DNA of 64,000 bases, from the NCBI GenBank assembly GCA_964030785.1, contig OZ034968.1:72079927-72143926 (forward strand). The letters run 5' to 3'. Made by a program: the position numbers and the translations under genes. The notes below the pieces were generated by a model that had not been told where the DNA came from, did not search any database, and worked only from the letters and a program-made list of their open reading frames with translations. Shown here one piece after another: positions 1 through 25,080 of the stretch (positions are counted from its first letter, which is position 1; every line of letters begins with the position of its first letter). Origin of the DNA: Siderastrea siderea (lineage: Eukaryota; Cnidaria; Anthozoa; Scleractinia; Rhizangiidae).

Positions 1-154
1 GTTGATTAAAAATAGAAAACCTGCTGTTTTATCATCCCTAATAGTGACCAGCATCTTACCTCTCCTAACAATATCTCTACATGATCAAACATAAAGGTCA
101 TGGGAAGGAAGATAGTAATCACCAAAGATAAAATGTCATGATTTTCAAACAAAT

Positions 155-1710
155 TTTTTAAGGTGTTTCGATGCAGTTTTTTGGGGGTCATACCTCACTT
201 TTTGAATAGGCTCTTACACAGTCTTCTCCTTGTCAAATGAACGTGAAATTTGCCCTACTTGTTGGTTTTGGATTGAACTTTAGCGTGGTTTACATTTTTT
301 GAAAATCGATATTTCCATGACAACGATAAACAAAAATCCTCGAAAACAGTCAAATTAAAATTTTGCGCGATCCAGATTTCACTTTGAAAAGCAAATAACA
401 ACATCTTAAACTGTAGTGTATGGCAAACAAAATATACAAGAACAAAAAAATTCTGTATGTTTGTTTTGAAGTAAATCGCAAAAACACTTTCAACCTTAGT
501 TTTTGCATAGTAATAGTAAATGCACCTAAAAATAATCAATGTTTTGATGAAATGGCTAGAAACTTTTGTGGAAGCTGGTGTTCGCGATCTTTAGAACGAA
601 TTGTTTTACTAAGATCATTCACGTAATCATTTTGTGGTAATTTTTGAATTTGAGCGCTTTGGCGAAAATCTTAAGAACGGCTCGATAGATTTTTTTTTGA
701 AACATTAAACACGCGTGCTTGACGATGTGACCAATTTTAGTATTGAGTCTTATTAACATTGATTCACTGGAACACTTTTAGATTCAACGTTAAAGAGGAC
801 GTATGAACCGACGGAAAACCTTGCGTTACATATTCGCAGTTGGCAAGTAAATGCTAATATATTCAAAGTAATGTGCAATCCATTCCTCCGTGATTTTTAC
901 TTTCCCTTGTAATCTACAGTGCAACAAAGAACAAAGAAACCAAATAAAAATCACGAAGCAATGAATTACGCATTACCGGTTGAATATATTAGCATTTACT
1001 TGCCAACTGCGTTTTTGTAACGCAAGCTTTTCCGTCGGTTCATACGTCCTCTTTAACGTTAAATCTAAAAGTGTTCTAGCGAATCAATGTTAATAAGACT
1101 CAATAATAAAACTGATCACATCGTCAAGCACGCGTGTTTAATGTTTCAAAAAAATCTATCGAACCGTTCTTAAGATTTTCGCAAAAGCGCTCAAATTCAA
1201 AAATTACCACAAAATTATTACGCGAATGATCTTAGAAAAACAATTCGTTCTCGAGATTGCGAGCACCAGTTTTATTGAAACTTTCTAGGCATAAAATAGT
1301 AAGTAAAAGACACATTTTAACACTATTTCCTAGCCATTTCATCAAAACATTGATTATTTTTCGGTGCATTTACTATTACTATGCAAACCCTAAGGTTGAA
1401 AATGGTTTTTCGATTTACTTCAAAACAAACATACAGATTTTTTTTTGTTCTTGTGTATTTTGTTTCCCATACACCACAGTTTAAGATGTTGGTATTTGAT
1501 TTTCAAAGTGAAATCTGGATCGCGCAAAATTTTAATTTAACTGTTTTCGAGGATTTTTGTTTATCGTTGTCATGGAAATATCGATTTTCAAAAAATGTAA
1601 GCCACGGTAAAGTTCCATCCAAAACCAATAACTAGTGCAAATTTCACGTTGATCCGACGAGATGAAGACAGTGAGGTATGGTCCCAAAAAAACTGTATCG
1701 AAACAACTTA
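155..1710. repeat. Large imperfect foldback (inverted-repeat) element
   Basis: Two arms of roughly 740 bases (about 155-900 and 947-1710) are reverse complements with scattered mismatches and small indels. The right arm has about 50 extra bases near 1280-1330. Matching landmarks are the stretch around 840-865 against 980-1005, the one around 700-730 against 1115-1145, and the ends at 165-190 against 1680-1700. The loop near 900-946 is only about 50 bases. Short ORFs inside it are by-products of the symmetry. No transposase is visible, so it is probably a non-autonomous DNA transposon or foldback element. Confidence 0.85.
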
Positions 1711-1784
1711 ACTTGCACCAAAAGAAATTTATGGAGGGCAGTGAGGAGAATATGCATGTTGACAATTACATATCCGTGTGTGAT

Positions 1785-2268
1785 TTTACATCAAGAGAAG
1801 ATAATGGGGTAAGAGAGCTACTCCCCCATATAGGCCCTATTCCCATCCTAATCCCTCTAAAGTTATTTTTAGTAACAAAATTCAAATTTCAAAACGTTAT
1901 CTCTTTTGAGTGCATGAACATATTTCATTAATTTTTTCAGTTTTGAGATCTGTGTAACAAGGTCATTCAGGAACCGACATAAGATAGCCTACAATACTAA
2001 AAGCAAAATTTGGCGCCAACTTTGTGACGTTATTTTACCGGCAAAAAATTTCAAAATTGGAAATACTAAAATCGTGAAATTTTACAGAATGACGAGTTCT
2101 ATATTGCTGCAAAAATTCAGGTTAATTGCTTTGAAATTCAGTGAGTTATTTCAAATTTGAATTTCCCACCATTTGCTGCTGAAAATAACTTAAGAGGGAT
2201 TAGGATGGGGATAGGGCCTATATGGGGGAGTAGCTCTCTTACCCATTTATCCTCTCTTGTTTACATGT
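1785..2268. mobile_element. MITE with about 90-bp terminal inverted repeats
   Basis: The left arm (about 1785-1875) and right arm (about 2181-2268) are near-perfect reverse complements, sharing for example GTAAGAGAGCTACTCCCCCA and the following 40 bases. The interior of about 300 bases has no ORF. I could not define a clean target-site duplication. It sits about 110 bases upstream of the lectin exon acceptor, so it lies in an intron or in the 5' flank of the mosaic gene. Confidence 0.8.
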
Positions 2269-2377
2269 ATGTTTTTAATTTAGGGCCTCTCGGCTATTAA
2301 TAACAGTTTTTACTATATTGTAAATACTGAAAGAGCTCCTTATTAAATAAAAGTATCTTATCTTATATATGTTTCAG

Positions 2378-15895
<13,518 letters not shown>

Positions 15896-16791
15896 TGCGA
15901 CAAAAAAAGGCCGCTTCATTTATCCAGCATCGTTAGTCTTGTTAGAACTTTAAGGGGATCTATTTATAGCAAAAGGAGAATTTGAAACATGAGCAGCGTG
16001 TTTTTTCTTCCATAATTGGTTAATTAATGGAGTAAGGTAGAATCATGAAGCATTGTGTTTTGTCTGATTTGAGAAGAAAAGAGGAAATAAGGGAAAATAA
16101 CCATCACTCCTCTCATTCTAGTCTACCGTACTTCCCTTTATTTAATTACTTTTAAAGAAGGTTCGATAGAAGTATTTTCCAAATAAAAACAAACTTGAAA
16201 GATAGTGTCACACCCGGAAAATAACAAAACTTTTGAGGAATAAAATAAACCTTAAAATTTGTGAAACATCTAGTAGAGTCTAACATCATAGGGCTTACTT
16301 TAAGCAGACGGTTCATTATGAACACACGGTGAATTGAAGCAAACCAACTGGGAAGGAAATTAGTGAAAATCAGCTAGGAAAACCTGGACATTAAAAGGCA
16401 TACTTTAAAAAGTTTTTTTGTAAAAAAAAAAAAAAAAGAGACTCCTGAACTGTCTTTGTACCCAAGGACCATAATTCAGTGGAACTTTCTTCCGCAACGT
16501 GTATTTTCCCAGGTCTCAGGAAGTGTAGTGATATTGAAACGCTAAATTTCTAGGCTTGCAACACTTACACCCGCTGACTACTCCGCTAATAATTCTGGCT
16601 TTCGATGGGAGGCTGTATAGCATATGAAATAAATAAATAAATAAATAAATAAAAAGGATTAATTTAAGCTGAAAACGCGGTTAAGATGGAACTTTCTGAA
16701 AACTCTCTCGATGATGTAACAACTGTATCTGGATCCTTATAAATATCTATTTTTGCCCTCAAGAGGACACTTCAATTCAAATAGCCTTGAT
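15896..16791. other. 3' flank with poly(A) signals and (AAAT)n
   Basis: AATAAA hexamers occur near 16181 and 16241, plausible ends for the upstream gene. An (AAAT)n microsatellite lies at about 16627-16653. It is homologous in patches to 20560-21110 downstream of the second copy. Confidence 0.6.
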
Positions 16792-17140
16792 CAAGAGAAA
16801 ATAAGGGGACAGAGAGGGATTCTGAGGGCGTTGACTGGGATATGTCAATTCCACAAAAGTTATTTATAGACTGGCTTTTGAACGGAAGCCTGTTTCCCGA
16901 AACGTCCGCATCAATACCATTTCCCTTGTTTTTCGAAGTCGTTTTCATCGACAAAACGTAAGACCACTTGGTCCGCCATTACAAGCAAAATTTTGAATGG
17001 TACTTCAAACAACAGATCGAGGTTGCCTTTATGTGGACGTCCTGAATTCAGACTTCCGTTGCAAAAATAACTTTTCCGAACTTGACATATCCCAAATCCT
17101 GGTCTGGCAGTGTCCCTCTCTGTCCCCTTATTTTCTCTTG
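16792..17140. mobile_element. MITE with CCTTGAT target-site duplication
   Basis: Ends CAAGAGAAAATAAGGGGACA (16792) and its complement (to 17140) are flanked by CCTTGAT at 16785-16791 and 17141-17147. The inverted arms are about 120 bases each. The matching position in the duplicated copy (near 21105-21130) lacks it, so it inserted after the duplication. Confidence 0.85.
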
Positions 17141-17758
17141 CCTTGATGAAATAATCCGGAATATGCACTTCCAGTCAAGCCATCGTTTGGCGCCATAAAA
17201 AATATTTGATTTGAAATTGCCCTGGCTGTGATTGCTTATGTTTTTGGAATTTTTATCGTACAAAGGAACAACTTCAAGAAGTATCCGGGCGAGATATGCG
17301 TAGTTTCTTGAATTATTTGTTTGGTTAGATAAAAAAAATGAAACTGTACACTTGAATGAAACAAAACGATAAAACTATAATTACTAACAACAAGTTTCAA
17401 CTGGTTTTAAGGTGACCAAAGTTTCAAAGAAATGCTGTTGTCAGTGCATGTAACAATAAAAAGTATTGAGTCAGGCGAAAAAACTGAAATGGTTGCTTTT
17501 GATCCGCAGAACGCCTTGAGCTCCACTGGATCTATATTTAAACTGTGGGTAAAAGTAAGAGCGTCACATGCTTGTAGATCCTTAAAATTAAAGCTCTTTA
17601 TGACTTGATATAAGTCGCTCTTGTGTTGTTTACTTTAGTAGCATTTGTCTTTTGACCATCTTGACTTACGTTGTGTCCGTACAAACAGAGTAGCTAGTGT
17701 TGCAGGCTAAAGAAAATTTGTAGGAATCAAAAACACATTATAGTGCCAAATCTGTAGA

Positions 17759-17790
17759 TTTAGGGAAAAGTGTGGTCACTTTTCCCTAAA
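17759..17790. repeat. Perfect small hairpin
   Basis: TTTAGGGAAAAGTG (17759-17772) and its exact complement (17777-17790) are separated by TGGT. The partner region near 22915 keeps only part of one arm. It is not followed by a T tract and lies in non-coding DNA, so no terminator role is implied. Confidence 0.8.
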
Positions 17791-18420
17791 ACAACCCAAC
17801 TCACTCGTAAATATTAGGAGAATTTTTTATAAATTTATTATGAGCCTGCTTTGTTAACTGTCAGAGTCTAATAAAATAATGCTTATTTCAAACACAGACG
17901 TCTCAATCCAGAATGAAGGAAAACACCTGAAATAACCTCTAGGATATTGTAGTTTGTAAGCTTAACAAAAAGAAATTTTCAGAAAACACCACTCACTCTT
18001 GGCACCTCTTCTTTTTGGCAACAAGAGGACACTTTTACCAAATAGAACTGATTAAATAATCACGTATGGAATAATTATGTAAAATTCACACAAGCCTTGG
18101 CGTTTGTGACTCAAATGGATTTCAAAAGTTACAGTTGCCTAGCCGGCATGTAATAGTTTAATTTTTTCGTACAATAGAACACCTTAGGTATGATACTTCT
18201 TTTGGGACTAGACCTGCGGAGTTTCATTTCTTTCTGAAAGGTAAAAATTAAAGCACTAGATAAAACCAAAACAATCTGGCCTAATAATTTCGGGGATGTC
18301 GAGCCGCTTCAGTTAAGTTCAGTATTGACAACTTTCAACTTTCAATCACAGTTTTAACGAACTGCTTCTGTTGTCACAAAACAATGCTCATTTCTATGTC
18401 GTTTCAACACTAATTTGGTG

Positions 18421-19639
18421 AAAGACCAGTAGAGCCGATTCTTCCATCGCACTTAGTTTCCTTACTAACAACAGCACTGGGAACTTCTCCTTTCGCACAT
18501 CTTAAGTCCATTTCTATAACTTGCATCCCAACGTTACCATGACTTTTAGCAATAATGCTCTTCCTTCAGTGAAGATTAGTTTAGTTTAGCTACCGACCTA
18601 AAACAGCATGTTCGAGTAAACTATATCTGGAGGGCATTAAACGTTGTTAATTGTTAAGCCTGGGGCTGGGATGAAGGGGTCGTCCTAGGATGATAAGCAA
18701 ATTAATAACCTCACACCTAGTCGCTGTATTGGGGTGAGACGCATCAAAGAACAGAGCACGATTTATACTATTTCAAACAGAAATGATAAAAAAATATAGA
18801 TTTTTTGCTTTTCGGGCTGAAATATGAAACATGAATTTTATCGAGAATCATGGAATGGCTCGGTATCCAGCAAGTCTCAGGCAGGTTTTAATTAAACTAA
18901 TTTAAGGGGAAAAAAGGGACATAGAATGTGTCACATTGTGGCCCTTAAATCCCCCACTCAGCCGCCTCTTGGGCAAGCTCTGGCGACAGAGCTTTAAACG
19001 TTAAGGCCGCGGGTGACAAGCTGCTCATGAATAAATTTATAAGGCAAAAGTTTGGTGGAGGTCTTATGCTAAAAAACGTTATATCTTGTACGTTTGGGAG
19101 CCGATTCCGTTTAAACTTAACAGAGAGCTTGGTCAATGGTGGAAGTGCAACAAGGTTGCTTTTGGTTTGATAGATTGTCGCTCATACTTCTAAGGAGGTG
19201 AAAGGATATCTACATACCATGTACAATATATAAGATGTTTTTATTAATGTACATAAGTATCCTGCACGCACAGAGATCTTTTAGTCATCGTATCGCCAAA
19301 TCGTTGTTTGACTCCAGAGACGGGTCAAATTCAAAACTTATCTTCAGTTTCCAAAATTTGTTCTCTTAAGTTGCTCATCGAGGATTCTCATGGATCAGTG
19401 ATGAATTAGAGAAACATAATATGATATCCTCCTCATAAGTGTGTAGGCGAATTGACTACGTTTTGACACATGGTATTATTACCGAGAAGGTGGCGGTTTC
19501 TTACATATCCTTAAACTGCGTCACTTTGACGGAAAATGAAGCAAACGCAACTACACTTTCTTGTTAAGAATTTGCTACAACATATTTCTGAAAACTGTCA
19601 ATAAAAGGCGTTGATTTTTACAGAACAACTCTCAGACCA
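18421..19639. other. No gene recognised
   Basis: Sequence between the two duplicated blocks. I see no domain-bearing ORF, RNA gene or clear transposon ends. Confidence 0.5.
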
Positions 19640-19944
19640 TTACTTATTTGGCCCTTTCCTGTGTTTGCTTTCAGGTCGCCCAGTCCTGCTGTCCACAGTC
19701 ATTTTGTTCAGCAATCTCCTGTAAAACGCAGGCGAGTCACGTGTTTTGCAAGGTTTAGGATGTGTGTTTTTCAGTCATGGAGTTTGTCCACCAGCAAATC
19801 TTGCCCGCATTCGTTTAACATCAGTAGAACGTAAACGACCCCTCCTAGACTGTACACTGAGATAAACGAAAGCCCCTAGAAATGAGTGGTACAGCAGCTT
19901 TTGGAAGTTTTGTTACTGACTTAGTTTTCTTTCCTATTTTGCAG

Positions 19945-20559
19945 GGAAACGTGATTTACTATCAGACCATGACTCCTACTTAGTTGGAAGTGCATGCTTC
20001 CTACATTGACAGTTCGCGTACAGAAACCTCCCAGCAAATGACATTCAACGCAGGCGCAGTAGATGATGCTGCTCTTCTCAAAGTGCTCCCGATTCCTGCT
20101 GGCGTTCTGAAAGTTTCTACCCCGCTGACTGTTGAAATCACAGTTGCAACTGATGTCGGCATTGGAAACGCACCAGACAGTGACATCAGTTATGGCGTGT
20201 CAGACGGCACCAAGTTTATCGGGTTTGAAGCTCCGGACAAGGGGAATTATGGTAACATAGCTCCATGCTGTGGAGTTGAAGGGGTGTCTGGTGCAACGAT
20301 ATCATCCAGACATTACCACCCAAGCACCCCAAAACCCAGCGACTCTTTTTACCCGGGTCAGTTTGTTTTCACCGTCAAGCTGGATGAGCGCTGGGGCACT
20401 TGTTACACTGCGCATGACGGGGGTTTTGTGAGGACCGCTGGTTACAAAAACCGACTGATGCTCCGCCAAGGAGTCACTTTTGAGGTTTATGAGAAAGGCA
20501 AAGCAGAGAGAGTTGGAATCAGGTTCATCAAGGTCGCCATCATACAAGATGATGCATAG
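19945..20559 (+). pseudogene. Second copy of the unknown terminal domain, with in-frame TAG
   Basis: The acceptor TATTTTGCAG ends at 19944. The frame GNVIYYQTMTPT then meets TAG at 19981-19983, where copy 1 has TGG (W). After that, 191 codons stay open to the stop at 20557-20559, with all family motifs: SDISYGVSDGTKFIGFE, TPKPSDSFYPGQFVFTVKL, DERWGTCYTAHDGGF and RVGIRFIKVAIIQDDA. One cysteine of copy 1 (FETC) is P here and another pairs as CCG. The upstream donor equivalent is GCGAGT rather than GTAAGT. The long intact frame after one nonsense codon suggests a recent loss, a polymorphic null or an assembly error, unless translation starts downstream of the TAG. Confidence 0.75.
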
Positions 20560-21879
20560 AGTGTCAACACAGTACTAACCAAATGTGAAAGAAAAGATGC
20601 ACTGCTCCGCATTTGCTATAAATGGATCTTCTTAAAGTTCTTAACTAGTTTAATGATACTGTAAAGCGGGCTTTTTAGTTAATACTGGAGCTCAAGGCAG
20701 AAACATTGAAGCATTGTATGTCATGTCTGAGAATAAAAGTTAATATGGGAAAAGTGTACATCACTTTTCTCATTCTTATCTATCGTGAATTCCCCTTATC
20801 ACCTTTTAAAAAGCGATCGAAACAAGTAATTGCTAAATTTAAAAAAAACATTTTAAGTCACAATCACAGAAATGCCGGAAAACTAAACTCAACTCAAAAC
20901 CAAATAAAAGCAGTGGGGCTTTGCATGGTCTACAAATGAAGCAAACCACTTAATAGGATAATGTACGCTCATTTTGAGCCTAAGAAACGGTTTTGTCATC
21001 GAATTGTCTGAATACGCTCTCGATGATGCATTAATCAGTATTTGCCTCCATGTAAATATATCTCTTTTGGCATCGTCAATAGGACACTGTAATCTAAAGA
21101 GAATTGACTAGACTTGACAGACTTCTAGAGTGTATGGGATGTGTATATTCAGTCAAGTCATCGTTTTGAGCTTAGATTTGAAATTTTCTTGTTTGTGATA
21201 GTTTATGTTTTGGAATTGGTCCTTACAAAAAAACAGGTTATGTTAACATCGATCCTTTTTGAAGCCGAGGTGCCTGGGTGAGAGCTACAGATTTTCATTT
21301 TTACTGTCTAATTAGATGCTGAGTCAGGTGAAAAAAGCGCATAAAAATGACTAGTTCCAATTCTGGAATGAGAAATTTTCAATCACATGCCGATGGATCT
21401 ATACTGAACTGTTAGTGAAACACAGACACCTCGATCCAGAAAAGAAGCAGTACCCTTGAAATGACCTTTATGATATTGTACATTTGTAACAAAACGGGTT
21501 TCATGTAAATGACTGAAAACTGTGTCGAAGATGAAGTGGTAGTATATTTTTTGGCATCAAGAATACACTTTTATCCGAATAGAATTGATTAAATAATCAC
21601 ATACTAAAAAGTACACTCAGCCAGACCGTCCTTTGTAGCTTTAAAGTTAATTTGAAATTGCTTTGACTGTGATAGTTGAATTTTGTGGAATTTTTTTGCC
21701 ATACAAAAGAGGCAGACAGCTTAGCTAGATACTGATTGTACAACTCAGATGGGCAGTGAGGCGAGATGTGCGCTGTTTCATTCATTTTTATGTAAAAAGG
21801 TGAAAAAATAAAATCGGGCACTTGCATGAGCAATACAACAGGGAAAATCCGGAGCAATACTTTTTTTACAATAACTGAG
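20560..21879. other. Downstream flank of copy 2; no gene
   Basis: Non-coding sequence alignable in patches to 15900-18000. Two segments (about 21140-21220 and 21610-21700) both resemble 17155-17245, so part of it was duplicated again locally. Confidence 0.5.
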
Positions 21880-22603
21880 CGAATTCTCGCGCGGTGATTG
21901 GCTAATTTTTATTGTCAATAAGAGTACAGACGGATGAAGCACGTAAAGCTGACGCAATCAGCAAAAGTTTTGTCAAACTTTTCAGTGCTGCAGTCTTGAT
22001 GAGGCGATAATTGTACCACAAATCTAGCAGTCTTCAATGAGGAAATCATCTAAAATTTATGGGTTAAAACTGAAGAAACCATTGCAACCATAGAGCGAAA
22101 GGATGAGGATGTTTGTTGAGAATTCAGACCTGAAAATCGGCGGTGAGCGGGAATTTGTGCTGTCGATGAAATTAAGCTGAACCGTGTTTTAGCGGATTAT
22201 TTTGTGAACAGTTTTCACTGGATTAAAGGTTAGTTGAGAAACGTGAATTTTTCCTTGTATTTCTGGCCTATTCTTACTTAAGTTTTGATTTACGAGCCTG
22301 TGATTCTCCGAATTATAGCGATGAAATTCTGATTCCGCGGCAATCGCATCTTCCATGGACTCTTAGATTTCTTTCCTTCGTTTGAAAATCAGTTTTGGCT
22401 TTTTGTTATTGTAAAAAACAAATTGTCGTCAGTTTTTTATGCGTCTGTCCTCTTATTGATGATAAATTTCGTCATAACATTGTCAAAGTTTGTTGTAGAT
22501 CCACTCGCCTGCGGCTCGTGGATCTACAACACTTTGACAATGTTATGACGAAATTTATCATCAATAAGAGGACAGACGCATAAAAAACTGACGTCAATTT
22601 GTT
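21880..22603. mobile_element. Candidate transposon ending in a long hairpin
   Basis: At 21911-21960 the words GTCAATAAGAGTACAGACGG and GCTGACGCAATCAG occur. Close versions (TCAATAAGAGGACAGACGCA, ACTGACGTCAAT) recur at 22561-22600 in the same direction and inverted at 22421-22460. This fits one non-autonomous element whose right end is the palindrome described separately. Limits are approximate. Confidence 0.5.
22421..22600. repeat. Near-perfect 84-bp palindrome with a 12-base loop
   Basis: The arm 22421-22504 is the reverse complement of 22517-22600 with only about two differences. The loop is 22505-22516. The transcript on either strand would fold into one of the longest stable hairpins in the window. 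The low divergence between arms means recent origin or ongoing arm-to-arm correction. Confidence 0.92.
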
Positions 22604-22780
22604 AATTCGAAGTTGGCAGCTCGAGCTTTAACTGTGAAATACAAAATTTTAACTGGATTTATAATGACCACAGCTTTAACGAACTGCTTTTGTCACAGAA
22701 CAAACCCGTCTTTTGCATCGTGTTTTAACACGGAAGACAACTGTGAGGCATTAGCAAACACTAGGAAATGTCCTCTTTCC

Positions 22781-23915
22781 CCAAAGGGGAAAGAGGGCCT
22801 TTATAAGTTACCAAACTCGGTGCTCTCAGTTATTTATTAACATTTTTGGCATTCTAGAAACTTTTACATCCAGTTTGCTTGGAATCAAGAACACATCCGT
22901 ACCAACTTGTAGATTTAGTGAAAAGTTACTTCGATTTCCGAACCAAGTCACTCATTATCAGGTCCACGTAGTTTTAATGCACCGAAATGCAAAACCAGTC
23001 GGTTTAAGAGATCTTTTTTACCTGCTATGACAAATTTTTAGTAAAAGAAAGATTCAGTTGATAGTGGAACTCCTTTGCGGCCGAAGGCCGCAAGAGTGGA
23101 GCCCCATACTCATACTAAGAGGCATGCTGGCAATTTTTTATGGTCATTGGCTAGCGGAATGACTCGCGGGCGCGTCCGTACGTACGTCGCATTTCATGAC
23201 ATTCTTACATGTAGCAATTTTCGCGCAGCTTCTAGCCAATGGCGTGCGAGGAATCGCGTAAGTCTTTTGACGCGTGTTGCACAAGCGACTCGCGTAGCGG
23301 TAAAATAACTCTTGAAAACAGTGGATAATTTTACAGTAAAATGGTATCCAGCGGCCATAACATGATGAAAAACAGGATTCTACATTCAAGGATGTAAGGT
23401 TAGAGCAAAACCAAGCTTACAAGTCGAGCAGAAAAGTACTAATTTGCGAACAAATAATTCTGACCTAAAGCATGACCTTTGTATTTTAAAACAAATGAAG
23501 CGTATCCGTTTGCCAAACAGAATTAAAAGAACATAGCTTTCCAATTGACAGTTGTAAAACAGAATCAAAGTTATTTACGACAAAATGTGTCAAATGTGTT
23601 CAACACTGTGCAATAACCTGTAAACAAAACCAAAAGAGGATTTCTGGTAGTTTCGAAGCGAACACGCGTCTCCAATTACAAAATACAAAGCGACAAGTAA
23701 AATAAAAGCAATCAAAACAAACGAAAAATGCCGATAAATGATTGAATGAATTTGCCTAGCGAACTTAAAATGATACGCTTAATAAAACTATACAGTAATT
23801 AACGAGGTCAAGTACCGAGGTAAATAACAGTAAACACGAAATTCTGAAGAATTTATAGGCGGCCGATGGTAACCAGGTAGATATCTATCTATCTCTCTTC
23901 TATCTCACTCTCAGA
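22781..23915. other. Repeat-like, no gene
   Basis: A short inverted pair GTCCTCTTTCCCC/GGGGAAAGAGGGCC lies near 22770-22800. A GC-richer patch with a CATTGGCTAG/CTAGCCAATG inverted pair lies at 23142-23250, and a GCGGCCGAAGGCCGC palindrome near 23078. Probably fragments of dispersed repeats. Confidence 0.45.
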
Positions 23916-23922
23916 TCCGTTT

Positions 23923-24112
23923 CTAGCCTGTTCCAGGCTCCAAGATAGTGGGGAAAGCGTGAATTGAGAAAAAGAGCGCGAAAAAAAAGGGAAGGGGCTG
24001 GGGAGAGACACCGCCACCGCCCCCATTTTTCCAGATCCTGCGCGTCCTATTTTCGCGTTTCCTTTCTAATTTTCGTGCCGTCCCAACTATCTGAGAGCCT
24101 GGAACAGGCTAG
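23923..24112. mobile_element. 190-bp MITE with TCCGTTT target-site duplication
   Basis: Ends CTAGCCTGTTCCAGGCTC (23923) and GAGCCTGGAACAGGCTAG (to 24112) are inverted repeats, extended by AGATAGT/ACTATCT. Flanked by TCCGTTT at 23916-23922 and 24113-24119. The next base is also shared, so the duplication may be 8 bp, as in hAT elements. Confidence 0.85.
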
Positions 24113-24330
24113 TCCGTTTCGTTAACTCTCAGCGTCTAAATAATATAATATATAGATTTAGCCAAGCCTAAAAGCGGAGCCCCCCTTTTTGTTTTGTCTG
24201 TTTTTCGCTTTTGTTTTTTTTTGTTTTTTTGTTTTGTTTTTGCTGGCAGTTATTAATTTGTGAAAATACTCTCATCCAAGTCGTTTTATTAAAAAAAAAA
24301 AAAACAAAGAAAAAAAAAAGAAAAAATTCT

Positions 24331-24401
24331 TGCTCCCGCTGAGTGTCGAACCCGGCTCGTCGGCGTGAGACGCCGGTAACTAGTCCACTAGGCCATGGGC
24401 G
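24331..24401 (-). repeat. tRNA-derived sequence (SINE head or tRNA pseudogene)
   Basis: Minus strand reads GCCCATGGCCTAGTGGACTA, an anticodon hairpin CGGCGTCTCACGCCG, then GAGCCGGGTTCGACACTC. TGGCCTAGTGG fits the pol III A box and GGTTCGACAC fits the B box. The loop would give a CTC (Glu-type) anticodon. The T stem has one mismatch and the acceptor stem at least two, so this is not a functional tRNA. A poly-A/T-rich tract lies on its downstream side (24280-24330), as in SINEs. Confidence 0.65.
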
Positions 24402-25080
24402 TTTGACATTGTTTGTAGTTAATTTTAATACTTATTTCTTTCTTTCTTGACAAGCTGCCTATCAGCATGAAAATGCTGGTGTTTTTCCTGGCAAAATGTG
24501 TTCGAAACGCCGTAAAAACCATGGTTGTGGACAGAAAAAACCAAAAAGCACTAGCTCTGCTATATTTGACGTCGAAACCGCTGCGAAAAGCTGCGAACTC
24601 AAGCGGTGTGCCGACCGAGTTTGAACAGAACCGACGAGGCAAATTTGAACTTTTTGCCTGAACTTTATCGCCGAATTTCTTTCGCCTAGATTGAACTTTT
24701 CCCCTTCCACCAAAAAGACAACTGAGTGTTCTTTTGAACTTCTTTTTTCCACTAACAAATTTGTTTTTGACTTTTGTTGTCTTTGCTTGTTTTGCTACAA
24801 CGCGGGTCAACATGCGATTTCGCGCCGAAAACACACGGGATTCAGCACAGGGTTCTATCCAGTGTAGGAAGTGTATTGGTAGGCCTGTGGTGCGGACGGA
24901 CGGACGTACGGATGTACGGACGGACGGACGTACGGATGTACGGACGGACGGTCACGTGACTACTACGTCACTACCAAAATTTTTTGGCTTGATAGATTAC
25001 CAAATTTCCTTAGCAATGGAGCTCCGCTGACGCGCTAGCGCGCTGGCTCCGCTATAATAGCGCCTTCCTCAAACAGACGG
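24402..25080. repeat. Dispersed-repeat region with a GGACGTAC minisatellite
   Basis: Overlapping ORFs on both strands (98-148 codons) lack domain signatures and look like repeat. At about 24894-24950 a unit built from GGACGGACGTACGGATGTAC repeats twice, preceded and followed by GACG variants. GC-rich AGCGGAGCCCCC-like words bracket the region at 24172 and 25020-25055. Confidence 0.55.

Larger units (their letters stand above)
19640..22780 (+). repeat. Old tandem duplication, copy 2
   Basis: Partner of about 13990-18420 (see that entry). It lacks the two TTAA MITEs and the CCTTGAT MITE of copy 1, and instead carries its own element at about 21880-22600. Confidence 0.7.

Noticed and set aside
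24388..24834. 148-codon minus-strand ORF
   Set aside because: It overlaps a tRNA-like sequence and dispersed-repeat DNA, is basic and low in complexity, and overlaps equally long ORFs in other frames.
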